The notes: generated by a model from the letters alone, not told the origin. Positions 12,830-27,700 are shown, counted from the stretch's first letter. The stretch is 64,000 bases of DNA from Nectonema munidae (GCA_030549495.1 JAUIRK010000745.1:310001-374000), one strand, 5' to 3'. Numbers and translations: made by a program.

Positions 12830-15800
12830 TGAATGAAGGTGAATAATGTCAGCAGAAACCAAAAAGATTTATCAGAAAATTGTGTATGAACAAAATGTAC
12901 TCCTCAGTTTACCAATTGCGAAGTTTATCAATACAGCATTGCACAAACGCAGATAAAAGATATAATAACAAATGTCGATATCGTGTGTCATAAGAGTACA
13001 ACAATAGTAAACCAGCCTCATATTTTCTTCATATGTTGTCTTGATCATTTCTTATTCGTTCACACCATGGTTGAACGGGTTAGAGGTAAACACAAAAAAC
13101 ATAAATTTATAATATATCAGCATAGTCTGCTAACTCATGAATCAATAAATGCATTTACAAGTTGTGTCGAGACGAGTAAGAGGTATAGAAGTAAATAAAA
13201 CCAAATTTTGATTATTCGCAAGATAACAACAAAGTTAACGATTTGTATTGTATATTTTTTCAGTTACGTTGCTTGAAGCGATGTGAGTTCGGAAGGTTTG
13301 AAAGCAAATAATATTTTTTGTCGTTCGTTGGTAAATGATTGTAGCGCACATTTTTAAATCCGATCCTTCCACGCTAGATTACTGCCTGTTAAAATTACTC
13401 CTAGCTCATGCAGATGCATCAGTGACTTAACGATAAAAATACCACCTATCATAACATTTTACTGTACTTACAAAGTTTAGTCTTATTCTATCTGTTTTTG
13501 TTCACATCCTAATTGAAATTTTAACAACCAGTACTAGATCAAGTTTAACAAAATATAGATGGTGTTAAATTGATAAAATTTTCACCGTTAAAAATGACTT
13601 TTATAGAATGTTTTCTCCTTTTATTTACAAGTAATTCATACAATTAACCTGTGATATAATGACTTCACTATTTTCTGATGAAAAATGTAATGGTGAAAAT
13701 TGGACAAAATTGTCCCCAATCCGTCAACGGCGTTAAAAAAAGTCTGCAGAAAGAATGCATTATTTATATAATCCAAGCAATCAAAAATATTTGTGGGTAA
13801 GATAAAAAAAGACTATGCTTTGAAAGCTTTCGAGGTGGTATGTCGAGTGAGTAAAGATAAACCTCAATATATGGTTGCAAAAAGATGTTTATGACTCTAT
13901 TCAAAAGAAAAAAATTGTTTTAAAAGAGACAAAGAAAAAATTTATCATTGTTTTAAACTTCGAACTGTGAAGAAAGAGCTACCAAGTTTTTAACACTGTA
14001 AGTGTATAAAAATATAAATTGCATTATTGTATATACCAAGAATATTTGAAAATATGTTTTGAAACAGCGTATGGAAACTTTGATGAATGAAAAATATAAT
14101 GGATGTGACTAGTTTGTAGATTGTGACGTAACTGAATATCCAATACAACCATTCAAAATAGGAGATGTTGATGCCCACTTGAAATTTATTTTGCTCCCTA
14201 AAACTCATTTAAAATATATAAATGTATACAATTTCTTATAGTCCCGCCCTATTAAAATCAGTTTACATATATCATTATTTTCATTGATAAGCATCAAAAT
14301 TTTAAGACATTGAAATTAACTGCTTTTAGACACTAAAAGACATTTCTGCGAGAAACACTTTTAGGAGAAAGGCTAGTTCCAAAAAATATTTTTACTTTTC
14401 CTAAAACATTGACAAAACAGTCTTTCATGATTTGACCATCAGTAAATAAAAGAAATTTTATTTCAATCATTTGTGTGACTACATAGCTGTGTTTTGCAAC
14501 ATCTCAGTTTTTTGAAAACATGTCCCTTGTAATAGAGATGATTTGAATTAACAATGTTTATTATGTCTTCTTTTCTCTTTGTAATTTTTAAAGTCTTAAT
14601 TCTGTGAATTATGAGCAAATTATTATTGTACTCTTTGGAAACGCAATTGTCTGTAGAGTAATAAGAGACTATATTTGTCATTTTCAACTTAAATGCCCTA
14701 ATTCTGCATCACAAAATAGCTACCATCCACATAAAAAAAATTTTTTATCAAATATTTCCTATTTTTTCATAAACGGTTTATATTGAGGGTCATTTTAAGT
14801 AGCATCCAATTCTTACATTTCGAAAAAATAGCTAGAAAGTAGAAATTAAGAATTTCAACTCTCAGTTGAATATATAAAAATAGAGGCACCTTTTTCAATT
14901 TTTCTTTATCATTTTATAAACTTAATATTTCAAATTTTATAAACTTCATTTATCACGTTTTAAAAATTGTTGGTTTTTTCCATTGACTTAAGATTTTAAA
15001 AAAGCGTTTACAATATTGAAAATCTAATTAATTTTGCGGATGGAAGATCGTACATTTAAATACATAGTATCTTGTAAATTTAAATTAGGGTATTTTGATA
15101 CTCAAGAGCCTTGTAAAACTCCAAATAAATAAAAAAAACAAAGATGATTAGATATTTTTTTACCTCCTTACCCCGGCTCTATTTATAGAACGAAAGGTAG
15201 GGTTTTTTACGTTATGTATATCGCATATAAGGGAAGAATAAACTTCTATATCTGGACAAGTAATATTAATGGGGATCGCGAATGGAATCCAAACCATCTT
15301 AATCGAGACCCCACGCTTCTACTACTAAGTCATCTGCCGATATATTATACTCTGATATAGTAATGGAATAATGCTTTCCCATAATTTGTCTCCTTATTTT
15401 ACATACATATATATAGGGCTGCCAGAATATTTTTCGGATAAATTAAAAACTATTAAAATCGTTAATTATGTTTATAACTGCTTATAAATGTTTCTTTAAG
15501 TATCGATAATTCAAGTGAAAAATGTTGAATTTATCAAATTTGTTACTAAAAATTTCAACGAATGTATCTAACTCATAATATTTAAATATTTATCCTAAAG
15601 CTGTAATTAGCTTATCAACTTTGAAAAAGTGGGGGTATGAAGAAAATATATATACAAAATGACAAGCTAAAAAGTATTTTTAGATCCGTCACTGCTACCT
15701 GTAATACTGAAAATTTCATTATTGATCTATAATTCTTTTCAATATGCCGATCTTGGCTTTTGATTTTATGTCATATAAGATATTTTTTTTATTTACAAAT

Positions 15801-16118
15801 TATGAAGATTTTTTTTTACTGTTTTCTATTTGTCTTCAATAAATCTCTCTCTATCTCAATATGCAGATACTTTAAACATCATTGTTTATATAATTACGAA
15901 ATAGCTTAATTTGATGAGCCTAGATAAGAAGTAATTCTTTCAATTTAGAAATATCATTTTGAGTTCTCATATTAATAGAATATTATTTTTTTAATAAATA
16001 AGTATTTTTTAATTATTTTATTATTTTTTTCTCATCTGATTTTTTTTTCGGGTGTGGTCTTTTCGAAAAATCCCATTTGATTGGTTGATATAGTCTTTTA
16101 CGTTTATATTTATTCGAA
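12830..16118. other. Intergenic upstream of GLUD
   Basis: About 3.3 kb of AT-rich sequence. I recognise no gene or repeat. An inverted CCAAT box (ATTGG at 16080-16084) lies about 35 bp before the GLUD start codon and is weak promoter evidence on its own. Confidence 0.4.
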
Positions 16119-16524
16119 ATGAATTTTAGTATAAAAGCGTTAAATAAAAATAATTGTAACAAACATCTTTTAATAAGATTTGCTTTTCTCTCTTCTTCAA
16201 ATTTCAAAAATCTTTCTGGAATGCCTAGTTATAAAATCAAGGATAATGGCCACCTTTCTAAAGATGATAATCCGAAGTTCTCTGAAATGGTTAACACATA
16301 CTTAGTCAAAGCTAAAAACTGTCTACATGAAAAGATGTTGGAAGATTATAAAGGAAGTGATATTCATTTTTATCAAAAAAAATTAGAAGGAATTTTCAAT
16401 CTTATAAAGCCTTGTCAACATGTTCTTTCTGTAACATTTCCTCTTAGAAGAGAAGACGGCTCTTTAGAAGTTATTCAAGGGTGGCGTGCTCAACATAGTC
16501 AACACATTAGTCCTTGTAAAGGAG
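16119..16524 (+). CDS. GLUD1: GLUD exon 1, presequence and N-terminal domain
   Basis: Starts at ATG 16119 and ends CKG-G at AAAGGAG|GTAAAT. It encodes a basic leader followed by the conserved [20 protein letters not shown] and [15 protein letters not shown]. The ATG is chosen because it gives a leader of matrix-targeting type; the mature part is likely to start near residue 40-50. Confidence 0.95.
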
Positions 16525-18637
16525 GTAAATTTTGTCTTTATATCATCATATTTTTTCACTAATAAAACAAATATGTATAGATTTAGCTGTGACTATATTC
16601 TTAGTTGTATAATTAACAAAACATAAAACATTAAAAATCTATGCTCTATTTATAAACTATAAAACAGCATTAATTGTTCGCTTTAAACATCTCAAAAATG
16701 AGCAATGAACATTGTTACGTTTCATTACTTGGACATTTTGATTCTACTTAACATAAGTTTATTTAACTTTTGTTCTTAAAATGAACTTAAATCTATCTGT
16801 AAAAAATTAATCTTGTCATGTATATTTTAAAATTTAGAGTCTCATTAGAGTTTTCAATTACGCATTTCAAAGATATCTAAAAAAATCTAACTTGAATAGA
16901 GATTGTTTTTATGTAGGATATGATATTTGAAATTCTGAATTATACCTTGGACCAAATGTAAAATCAAACTAGTATTTGAAGAAAAATATTTTTGATACAC
17001 AGTTTAGTACTTAGTAGTTTAGTTAATTTAGTTACCTTTTTTCTGGACTAATATTTTATTCCATTTCAAATTTTTTTGTAAAATTTCTGCTGTTATTTTT
17101 GTTGCTTTCATAAACTACTGGGAACTTTTTACATGTTTAAAACATCTCGGATTCTCACTTTTCTTAATCACTAAAAAAGAAGGCTTTTATATTAGACATA
17201 TTGCAGGTCTGTAAAACAATAACTATTTCCTTTAATTAAAAAAAACATTTTTATCCCTCAAAGGCATGGTAAAATTCTATAAAGCATCTCCATTTTAATT
17301 ATAAAAATATAATTTTCTCGAAGCAAAAGATTTATTTTATAATCTGCATGAGTTAATTAAGGGTAAACTTGAAAAAATTAAGTTTTTGCGGGCCCAATTT
17401 TTATTAGATTTTTAAAAGTGGAGGCAAATTTGTTCATTTGAAAATAAGGATTTGCGCCCCTGACCTAGGAAAAAGGTCACTAATTGCACAGACATTAGGT
17501 ACAAGTACACTTCTTCGATTAAGGATACGTTAGGCCTGACATCTATATTTTCGAAGATATAGTATACCCATTATATGGATATTAGTATTGAAAGAAATAG
17601 AAAAGAGTTGAAGCCCACTGAGCATACAATTATTATGGCTATCCCATCAAGCGCTTGAACGTGACAAAATAAAAGTATTAAACAAGATATTAACTTGTGA
17701 AATCTACTTAGCATTGGCACACGCCTTTTACAGGAGGATAGGAATCAGCATCGCTTAAGATATAAATCACGACTAGTTAGTTCGCTTACAATCTTGGTTG
17801 AAGAAACCCTTTTAGGCTGCAGGAACTCTAACTCTTCTCTGAATTATATATGTGTTTAATTCCTTTTATTTTAATTTTTTTAAAAACTAAGTTTTTCAGA
17901 AGCATACACCAAAATCATATGCTCTAAGCTGTATAATAACTCGATGAAAAAGATGAAGAGATGCTTGGTTTTTTAGAACCTCAGTCTTAAGGGGTTAATA
18001 AGTCTATCGATATTATATAATTTTATTAAAATAAAATTTATTTGCCTGTCATTTGACAGTTTTTGTCTTTCTAGGGTTGTTGGGTTGTAGTGGCGCTGTG
18101 CTTCTATAGCAGACCTAAAGTTTTGTATCATTTCATAAAATTTTATTATGAACTTTAAGAAAAAGTACTAAAATTCTACTTTCGCAAAAACATAGATGGG
18201 TGAAAATATTGACAATGCTTATTTCTTATCTTTGGTTGGTATTTGTAATCTTTTACACACTAATGTGGACTTGATATTTTGAGTTCTGTCTCCATCAGTT
18301 ATGCATATTTATATTTATACCAAATATACGCATATAAGTTTTTATTTATCGGGTATCAAAGGCCCCCAAAGAACTTACTTGTAATTTTTCAAGAATAATT
18401 CTAGGATTGTCAAATTTTAAATATCAAAATTGCTTTTATTTTTCGCTAATGTTGTTCTAATGTTTTTTTATATTTAATAAATATTTTAACGTATCGATTC
18501 CCAAGCTTCTAAAATAAACAAATTTCAAAATTAGTACATTACATTATTAAAAAATGCGTAAGCATGGGCATCCGAATTTTACAAGGTGTAATCAGCATTA
18601 GTCAAAACAGCGGTATTCTTAATGATGATGATGATGG

Positions 18638-18714
<77 letters not shown>

Positions 18715-21700
18715 GTTGTGATGATGATGATGATGATGAGATTAATATCTTGTAATTTATTTTAAATTTATGTTCCTTGTCTGAACTAAAAGGATGGCAT
18801 TGTTATTTTTTGTGTCACATGATCTTTTTTCTCGTGATTGTTATCACGTGATTCAAATCACATGATAACCAAACTTTTTCATTTGAGACGCGGTGTGTGT
18901 TTTCAAGTCTCACTCACGAGCAAATGATGCTCACTCATTTGCATTTAGCACTTCCCTCCCCGTCAGCAAAAAGTTTGTGAGCGAAACGTGTGATCTACGC
19001 TTTCTACATGAGAAACGAGATCCTGTTCGCACATGCATGCTACTAACGTTTACAACCATTTTCTCTTCTCCATTGCTTATGTCGATAATAATAATAATAA
19101 TAATGTCATGTCTTTTTACCGCTTTACTTGGAAATGAGAAATGCTTCTTATAAATTTAGCATTACTTCTTGGTCCTCTTCATTTTTGTCGTTAAAACAGT
19201 GGGGGATAAATGTTTATTGCGCTACTACTCCCAGTTCTTAGTTTTTTGTCACAGGCACCCAACTCCTTTTTATTTCGCTAAAGGCAGAGCTTAGAAGTCA
19301 CTCTACACATTTTCTCGTTATAGCGATTCGAGCCAGATTTTGCCAGCTTTTTGAGCGCGAACCGGGAAACTTGTTCGAAAGTTAGCAGGAGTTTTCCGCG
19401 CACATTCAAGAGATACTAACGATTTAAAGAATACATTGAAAACTTTAAGTACTCAAAATGTGCTGCATTTTCATTTTCTCGTGAATAAAAAAGTGCAATT
19501 CTTTTAGCGCGTTACTCTATTTGATTTGCCTGCCTTAGTTTTAAATGATATTTGTATACTTCAATCTAAAATTCATAACTTAAACTGCCACTAAATTTTA
19601 TTAATTCTTGTATTTATTATTTCAATACTGCAGAGAACTTTTTGATTTTGATAAGGTGCATTGAACATGTTTCATTTAATTTTGCAATAGATGTGAAATT
19701 CTCTCCTCTTTACTTTTAGTTCGTCCTTTTATAAGAATAGAACCTAATCTAAAAGTACCGTTTAAACTTAATGTATGCGTAGTTTCAAATGATTCATAAA
19801 TATCCTGTTTATTGGTCTCGTGATCAGACTAATGGTTCCAATTAGATAAATTTTAGTAAAAAGGAACTTCATATTTTCCTTGTTAAATCTTTCTTCATAT
19901 TATCACATGTTTTTGGAACAAATTTAATGACGCGTTTTTGTAGAACATCGCACTGCTTTATGCCAATGCAGGGGGCTCAATCATCAAAACTACCAGTCGT
20001 AATTCTATTATTTAATTATGATCAATTGTTTGTGCACACGATCTAGTTGCAGTTTCTTGAATGGCAGCTTCTTCGCTTTAATTTCAAAGTACTTATTTTA
20101 TGTGTTAGGCATTCGCTACAGCGAAGATGTGGATGTGGATGAAGTGCAGGCGCTCGCTTCCCTAATGACGTACAAATGCGCCGTTGTTGACGTGCCGTTT
20201 GGTGGCGCTAAGGCGGGCGTCAAAATCGATCCCAAGAAGTACACGGAATACGAGATTGAGAAAATCACTCGCCGCTTCACCATAGAACTCGCTAAGAAAG
20301 GCTTCATAGGTTTTCGCTCTTTCTTTTTTGTAAGCGCACGCGTGTGACCTTGCCTTGCCATTCAGGACCGGGTGTAGACGTTCCTGCGCCAGATATGGGA
20401 ACCGGCTCTCGAGAGATGTGTTGGATAGCGGACACCTTTGCTCAAACTATCGGTAAGGCTTTTATCCCTTTTCTTTCTTCATACACGTCTACTCGCACTA
20501 ATCACAAATCCTATAAAAGAGCGGATGCAAAGTGTGTTTGTATTTTGGTGTAGGTAGAGAGCATCGTTTAAAGCAATGCCGTTTGCAAGTATCCAAGTTC
20601 TTTTGCTAGTTCATCTATTTGAGTATCTTAGAGGTGTTTTGACATTGAGAACGTTATTTTCTTTGGCTTCACTTTCAATTTTGGGAGTCGTGTTGTTATT
20701 CATTTATAGAAGGTTAATGTGATTGTTTGCATGCATTTTGAAATGATAATATCGGAGTAATGAAGTAACGTTTTCAAAAACATACTCTTTTAAAAAGTGT
20801 CATGGCATGCTTCTGTGAACTGGCAGTCCTTACGCTGCCCATGCCTGCTCCACACCAAGATATCATTTCGTCACTTTGGAGGTGGTATCTCCTTTGTTTT
20901 TATTTTCTACTTACTTTTTCTAGGCTACAACGACTTGAATGCAACCGCGTGTGTCACAGGAAAACCGATTTCTCAAGGAGGAATTCATGGTCGCGAATCA
21001 GCTACAGGAAGGGTATAAACAATTTATCATGTACAAATTCCTTTCTTAACGGCGTTTTGAACATCGTGATTAATGGCATCTTTGCCACAGCTTATTTTTA
21101 GTTTATTTAGTTAAGTGTGCGTTACTATATCTCATCAATACAAAAAAGAGGACAGGCCAAAATTTCTTTGAAATAAATCTTAGAACACTTCTACCTGATC
21201 TACATGCGTAATGAAGACAGACTTGCATGTATGTTTAAACAACAGCGATAGTTTTAATAAACAAAATAACATTGCTACTTTCCAAGTTTTAAGTTGCGTT
21301 GCTCAAAATTTGAACTAATAATAATCAACTGATATGTGTGAACAAAAAAGTCAAGAGATTTTGCTATGAAATTCATTTTAAAACTTAGCAATCAAGGTGT
21401 TTCTTATTAAAAAAAATTAATTTAGAATTCACCCAATTTACACACCATTTTTACATAACGAATTAAAACCCCTAACACTAATATGATTTTTCATAAGAGC
21501 ACCGAAGAGCTCATTTTCTTATCAATAACTCCTAAATTTGTCTTACACGCTTAAGAGTTGAAATAAATCAAAAAATATTCTAATGAGACCGACCAGTCTT
21601 GGAGATAATTGAACAATTTTTGTAAATATGCCGGGCTTGCATAAATACTACAAAAACACAAAACAAAGCTAAATTTTAAGCACTAGAATGTGCGGCGGTT

Positions 21701-24700
21701 TGTTCCTTTTTGAGGCAACTACCCGATGCTGGCAACGGTCGCGCTGTATAATACGATTTTGGTGCCAGGACCTGTGCACTTTTAACCTTTAGTTTAGAGG
21801 TGTAGCTTTTTGAAAACGTATCTACTGATCTTTTTTATAGGGCTTAAGGAAGATGCATTTCATTTTATAGGAGAATGGTGTCAAAATAGGCCTGGAAGTG
21901 TTTAACTTTAGGGCATTAAGACCCTACATTTTAAAAATGTTAAAAGGAGTGTCTGATAGGAAATGATGGAACTCCATTCATGCTATAAAAGGATGAATGC
22001 AAAAAATTCTCGCAGGCCGTAAATTTAAATTTTTTTGTCTTTTTGTCAGTTTCTTTCGAAGGGAAAATCTTTTAGTAGCACACACTTCTCTTTTTCGGAG
22101 ATTTGGAAGACGTCTTCTTTGGGCAATGCTTGTTTTAATAAAGGCGGACGATTCCCTACATCAGGCCTGCATGTAGCCGAGTGGCTGCCCGTTTTCTCAC
22201 TCATGCTACACTCTAAACATTTAAATACCTTGATACTCTCTTACAAAAATTCCAAAATGTATCCAAAATATGTGTCTCGCATATCAATAACACATAATAT
22301 TGTACACGTGCTGTTGTCGACTGACTATAGTGCTGACCGCGAAGCTTTGCGTAGTAAAGGATTCGTGTTCAAACCCCACTTTCCATTGCTTGACTTAAAA
22401 GGGCTATTACTAAGGAATCCCTGAGCCTTTCAAAGTTATAGTGGCGTTGGCCACCGCCTGTTCTAGAAATAAGCGTGGCCCTGCCGTCGCAGTGAGGAAG
22501 TGGTTGTGGGATTGGATGGCATGCGTTTGCAAATCACTGATTTAGTGAGAATAAAGCGTTTGAGTCATTTTAAATCGATTTTAGGGATTGTTTCACGGCG
22601 TAGACATCTTCATGAGTGAGCCAACCTTCATGAACGAAGTGGGACTCACGCCCGGACTCAAGGACAAAACATTCATCACGATTGGATTCGGAAACGTTGG
22701 CTTGCACAGCAGTCGCTACTTGCATCGCGCAGGCGCAAAGATGATTGGCGTGCAGGAATTTGATTGTGCAATATACAACGAGGCCGGAATCGATCCGAAA
22801 GTTCTTGAAGAATTCAAACTCGTAACTGCTTTCATTTTTCTTCTCCTTCCATTTTTCATCTTTAAAAAGCGCGAAGAAACGAGGCATTCATTCTTTCGGT
22901 GCTCATCCCAGAATCTAGTCTAGCATGAGTTTGCATTCGAAGTAAGAAATGCACTTGCTCAGAGTAAAAGTTTGTTTTTGAACGACAATCACTTTTTCTC
23001 TTCATTACTATCTTAAATTACATCTTTAATACGATTTGACTTTCCCATTTTTCTTTTTAACTTTTTGAACTTTTAAACTCAAAAATAACACAATACACAA
23101 AGGAAAGCGTTTTCTCTTTAGACGAATCAATTTGCGATAGATTTATCAAGCGGGTGACAACACTCAAAAATCAACTCAAAATGGCATTTACTTTCCTAGT
23201 TCTCGTTTAAAAGACTTCTTTATAAAAATAGGAAAGAGCCTGCTCTTTTTAGCAAAGACTCGCTGATTAATTCTATTCCTTAACAAATCTTCATTCTTCT
23301 CACTATTATTGGACACTGTTTTTGTTTTTATGCAGCCCCTTTCCTCCTCTAAAGTTTATACCACAATGGATTTAAATTTAATCTATATTATCACCCAAAA
23401 ATGAGTATTTAAATTTAAACGAGTTCAGTGACATCCCAAATTTGGGCCCACTTTAACGAAATGCATATATTGTAAATAAGTTGCTACTGGCTTGTCGCGT
23501 GTTCGAATCACTAATTATGTTCATTTTGACATCCACATATCTTCCGTATTTTTAATGAGGAAATATTCCCATTTCATAATACTTCACTTAAATTTTTTCT
23601 TATTTTTCACATTTTTATTACCAATTTGATTCTATGATTATTTCATTCTTATTTTTCATGATTGACTAATTTTCCTTAAACATGTGTCCAAAATTTCAAA
23701 CCTACGGTCAATATTGCTGAATTGGAGACGCATTTGCTAGATTTAAAATGATGCTTATAACACTTTTCATCATGGTTTCACTTTTACGGCATATATCCGT
23801 CCCTCGTGTATGGTATGAAATGGACCCTCTTGCGAAGGAAATTTGAAGCAGTTGAACGCTGCTAAAGTTTTCAACTACTACTCTAATTAAAAATCACGAT
23901 GATAAACTTTCTCAGTGTTTACGAAATTATAGGCATTGAATATTTATTATACGTCTATATCATTAGTAAAATGATTTCCAAAACAAAAAGATAAATTATG
24001 CTCACCTAAAAATTTGAAGAAGAATTTTACTTATAATAAACGCAACATCATCTGAAGACGCCGTCTGCTTCATATTTTTCTTCTTGCCATTTTTTTGTGA
24101 GGCTGTTTAGGGACGTCTTCTAGAACTGCATCTAAAGTTGAGAAAAACCCTTACCCTAACCCTTTCTCCAAAATCTTGCCTGTTAATGCTTTTTTTACTT
24201 TTTATACGTATATAGTTATTTATAGAAAATAATTTTTTGACTAACATTTATATCCCGAACCTCCTTGAAGTGTCTAAATCCGTATGATGCCGCTAAAATT
24301 ACGATATCTCGCACTTTTGTAAAGTAATCTTATTTCACTAAAATTTTCCTATCTTTGGTTTTAAAATAGTCTATCTGATCCTATTACCATTATAGCTGAA
24401 AACCAAAAGGTTCCGTTCTTTAACTGAAATGTAATATCATGGTGTAGTTTGTGTTGAACGTTGCAATTTTTAGAATATTCTTCCATAAATGAGCGGATAA
24501 CTAGCCCCACAACCAGAAGAATTGCAAAATTTCCAGATGCTTGGCTTTTATGTTTATTTGTTTATCCTGCCTCAACTGTAGAAAGGGGCGGAATAAGGTC
24601 GGTGGCTTGGATAACTCAAGGTCTTAGGTTCGATCCTGCATCAAGCCTACTTTCCTCATAGTTGGATACAAGCGGCGCAATTGTGCCTTCTCGGTGAAAA

Positions 24701-27700
24701 CACCCCACTCTACCTTTGCCGTATACATGTGTCTATGCATGCTTCAAACACGACACATTTTAGTCGTGTCTAATATTTAAAAGAGTCTTGCGAGTTGAAA
24801 TATACGAACGCCGAGGTGACTGAGAAGTAAGGAAAGGGAGATACACAAGAGCGTCACTTTTGAATGCGGACTTGTATTTAGTTAGGCAGCTCTACACTCG
24901 TAAATGGAATTATAATGTTAAGAAGAAAGATTATTATTGTTGACATTCAACGAAATCACGATGCAACAAATTGGATAACTTTTTTGGCCTTCTATTCTTT
25001 ACTGAAAGAGTATTTTGGTCGAAATAGCACATTAACTTGCTTCATGCTTGGTAAAAGTTTTTTCAAAGGATGCTCCCTTAATTACGCTTTTGAAGTTCGT
25101 GAAGTTGATTTGATTTGATTTGCAAAGTTCGTTTTCGTTTATGTGCAGGCAAAGGACGCTTCGTTTGATTGCGCACTGCTCTTTGTTCAATGTGATTTCA
25201 TAGATAAGGAAGGCCTCTTACTTACTAGGTGCTTTTTCTTACAAAAATCGATCTTTGCGTTCAATCTCATTCTTGCTATTAAAAATCATTTCATTCTACG
25301 TTTGTATAGACACAATAAAGTATTGCACACACCGCTATCTAGCTTTTCCACATGCCGCCTCTTTCCCTATATGTGTGATGCAATAGCTTCTCCATATCTT
25401 GACCTACAACTCCCCTCCACGTATAGCACGCCTAGCCTCCCTCTTGAGATATATTCAGGGCGAGTGGCCTGAAAAGTATAAAATTTATTTGTAGTTTTTA
25501 ACGGTTGGCGTACGTTACGGGCCCCTCTGACTTTAAACAGTTTTTGATCACTCTTGGTGTATAAATTTTATAAGCTGTGAATTGCTACTTATCTACTTTA
25601 TTTTTTCATGTTTAAATTGCATTAAACTTTCCCTGTTTTAAAACATTCATTGCAGCCTATTAATTGTCAATTTAGCTCTAAAGTCTTTAATCTAAATTAT
25701 TTAATTTATAAATAACGATCTTTCTGGGGGATATCAATGATTATCAGGGGAACCAATGATCTTTACGCTGGTACCAATTATCTTTTCGGGTACTAATGAT
25801 CTTTACGGGTTCTTTGAGGATAGCTATATTAAAGGTACCAATAATTTTTGAGGGGACCTAGAATCATAGAACCTAAAATAACAGTACCTAGAACCCAATG
25901 TCTCAAGCAAAGCGAGAGACAAACAGGCGTATCCTAGTTATAAAAAAATTATGATTGATTTGGTTCTTTATTATTTTCAGAACTTGGAGATGTCTCTTCT
26001 GTTTTTTGACTATACCAGCATACATAGTGTTTGTCAATGGCAATTTTTTCATTAAACGACACAGTTAAAATAATTATGGCCTGTAATATTTCTTCCCTCG
26101 TAGAGAAAAGGAACAGTAACTGTAGAAGTCAGAATCTGGATATGAATAAATTTGAGTGAATCCTTGTCTTTACAGACAACACAATTGGATGCGTAATTTC
26201 CTTCATTACTGCGGGGCCATTTTTACGCCAAATTTCCCATTTTTGTTCGAGGGTATTTTTAAAGCTGTTCAACAATTGCATACGCCTTATAGCCGTAACA
26301 AAACGGTGTATTTTTTAAAGAAGTTTTGTAAAAGTGCTCTTACTGTAGAAAGTTTATTCTTCTTATCACGTCTAAGCGTAACATCAAAACGTTTAAATGT
26401 TTTTATTTGAGTGAACCTTTCTCTTGGCGTTGTGGCCCAAAAAATTGGCTGAGCATGTAACTTGAATGAAACACCCTGTTTGTACAGTCATGCTTTTCTT
26501 CTACTTACATACGCTATACCTTTAAGCAAAAAGTGAGAGATGAAAATCTTTAATTTCTATTTTTTCCATAAACTTTTTCATTTCAAAAAATTTCCAAGAT
26601 ATTTGAAATTTAAGATTTAAACCAGTCTCCTCCTTTCAAAGTACAGGGTAATAAAGACAAAGTCTGATGAAGTGTTCAATTCACTAATTTCTTGATTGTA
26701 ATTATTACAAATATAAGCACAATACAAAATTTGAAACGAGAGATTATAAAATCATGTTTCCGAACTTTTGTTTTTTGGATATTTTGGTTTCTAGCATTTT
26801 CACATGCAACCCTATTTTTATTAATGGGAACATTGAATTTCTCCGAAAAACGAAGTTTCGTCCAAAACGATATTTAGTCGATAGTGCCATTCTCGACCAA
26901 GAATTAAAATATGTGTGTGATATTTATGTTGTTGTTAGCCCCTAGATTATACTATCTCTATATGAGTGTAATCTATCAGTTCAAAACAAGGAACTGAGAG
27001 AGTATTTCCATAAAAGCAAATACTCTCGCGGAAAAGTGTAGAATTTTGTTACGCTTTCGCAGCAGCAGTGATAAACCCGTGTAATTTCATCCAACCCGCA
27101 AAAATCCACTATAAGGTACTGCTGGCTTTTTGCAGGCTTCTAAATATGGCTAGAAATAATATATATCTATTCATAATAATAATATGATATATATAATACA
27201 TACAAAGGAGTCAGATCCAAGCTTCTGCTAAGCGGTTTCCCCACAAAGTAAGTAGATTAACTATTTTCCATGGCTTTGACCATAAGCGAATGGGTTTGAG
27301 TGTCGTGAGAATGTGTGGCCAGTTAAATAAATGAGGAGTGTTGTGTGGGTGTTGATTGCAAACTGAACAGGGTGGATTTGTATGTGTTTTTGGATTTATC
27401 TTGTGAAGATATTCACGGAGCAATGGTGACTTGTCGGTTCTACGTTGAGCAAGTGTATGTCTTAATTTTATTGATAATGTTTCTTCATATGTGTCGATTT
27501 TTGGTAGAGGAATATTTATTAGCTTGTTATGTTTGAGTGTGGAGAGATGGTCGGTTACTGCTTGTGTGTGTACTGTGTATTGCTTTGTTGACGCATGCTT
27601 GACTTTGATTGGCTTCTTTGTTTTGACATGTGTCATAAAAGATAAGTTCGTTGTGTGATATTTATCAGTTTATTGTCTTCAATGAGTTAGTACAAAGTTG

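Larger units (their letters stand above)
16525..20108. other. GLUD intron 1 (3.6 kb)
   Basis: Mostly featureless AT-rich sequence up to 18620. The right half holds a (GAT)n microsatellite, a cluster of TCAC(A/G)TGA motifs and a patch of higher GC at about 19200-19400 with no coding pattern that I recognise. Confidence 0.6.

Noticed and set aside
18564-18755. Open frame with a long poly-aspartate run
   Set aside because: It is a trinucleotide microsatellite inside GLUD intron 1, not a gene.
22035-22424. 129-codon open frame in GLUD intron 4
   Set aside because: No recognisable domain, and it crosses a repeat-like region with a possible B-box.
24146-24172. Telomere-like words (CCCTTACCCTAACCCT)
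   Set aside because: Only two to three imperfect units; not enough for an interstitial telomeric array.
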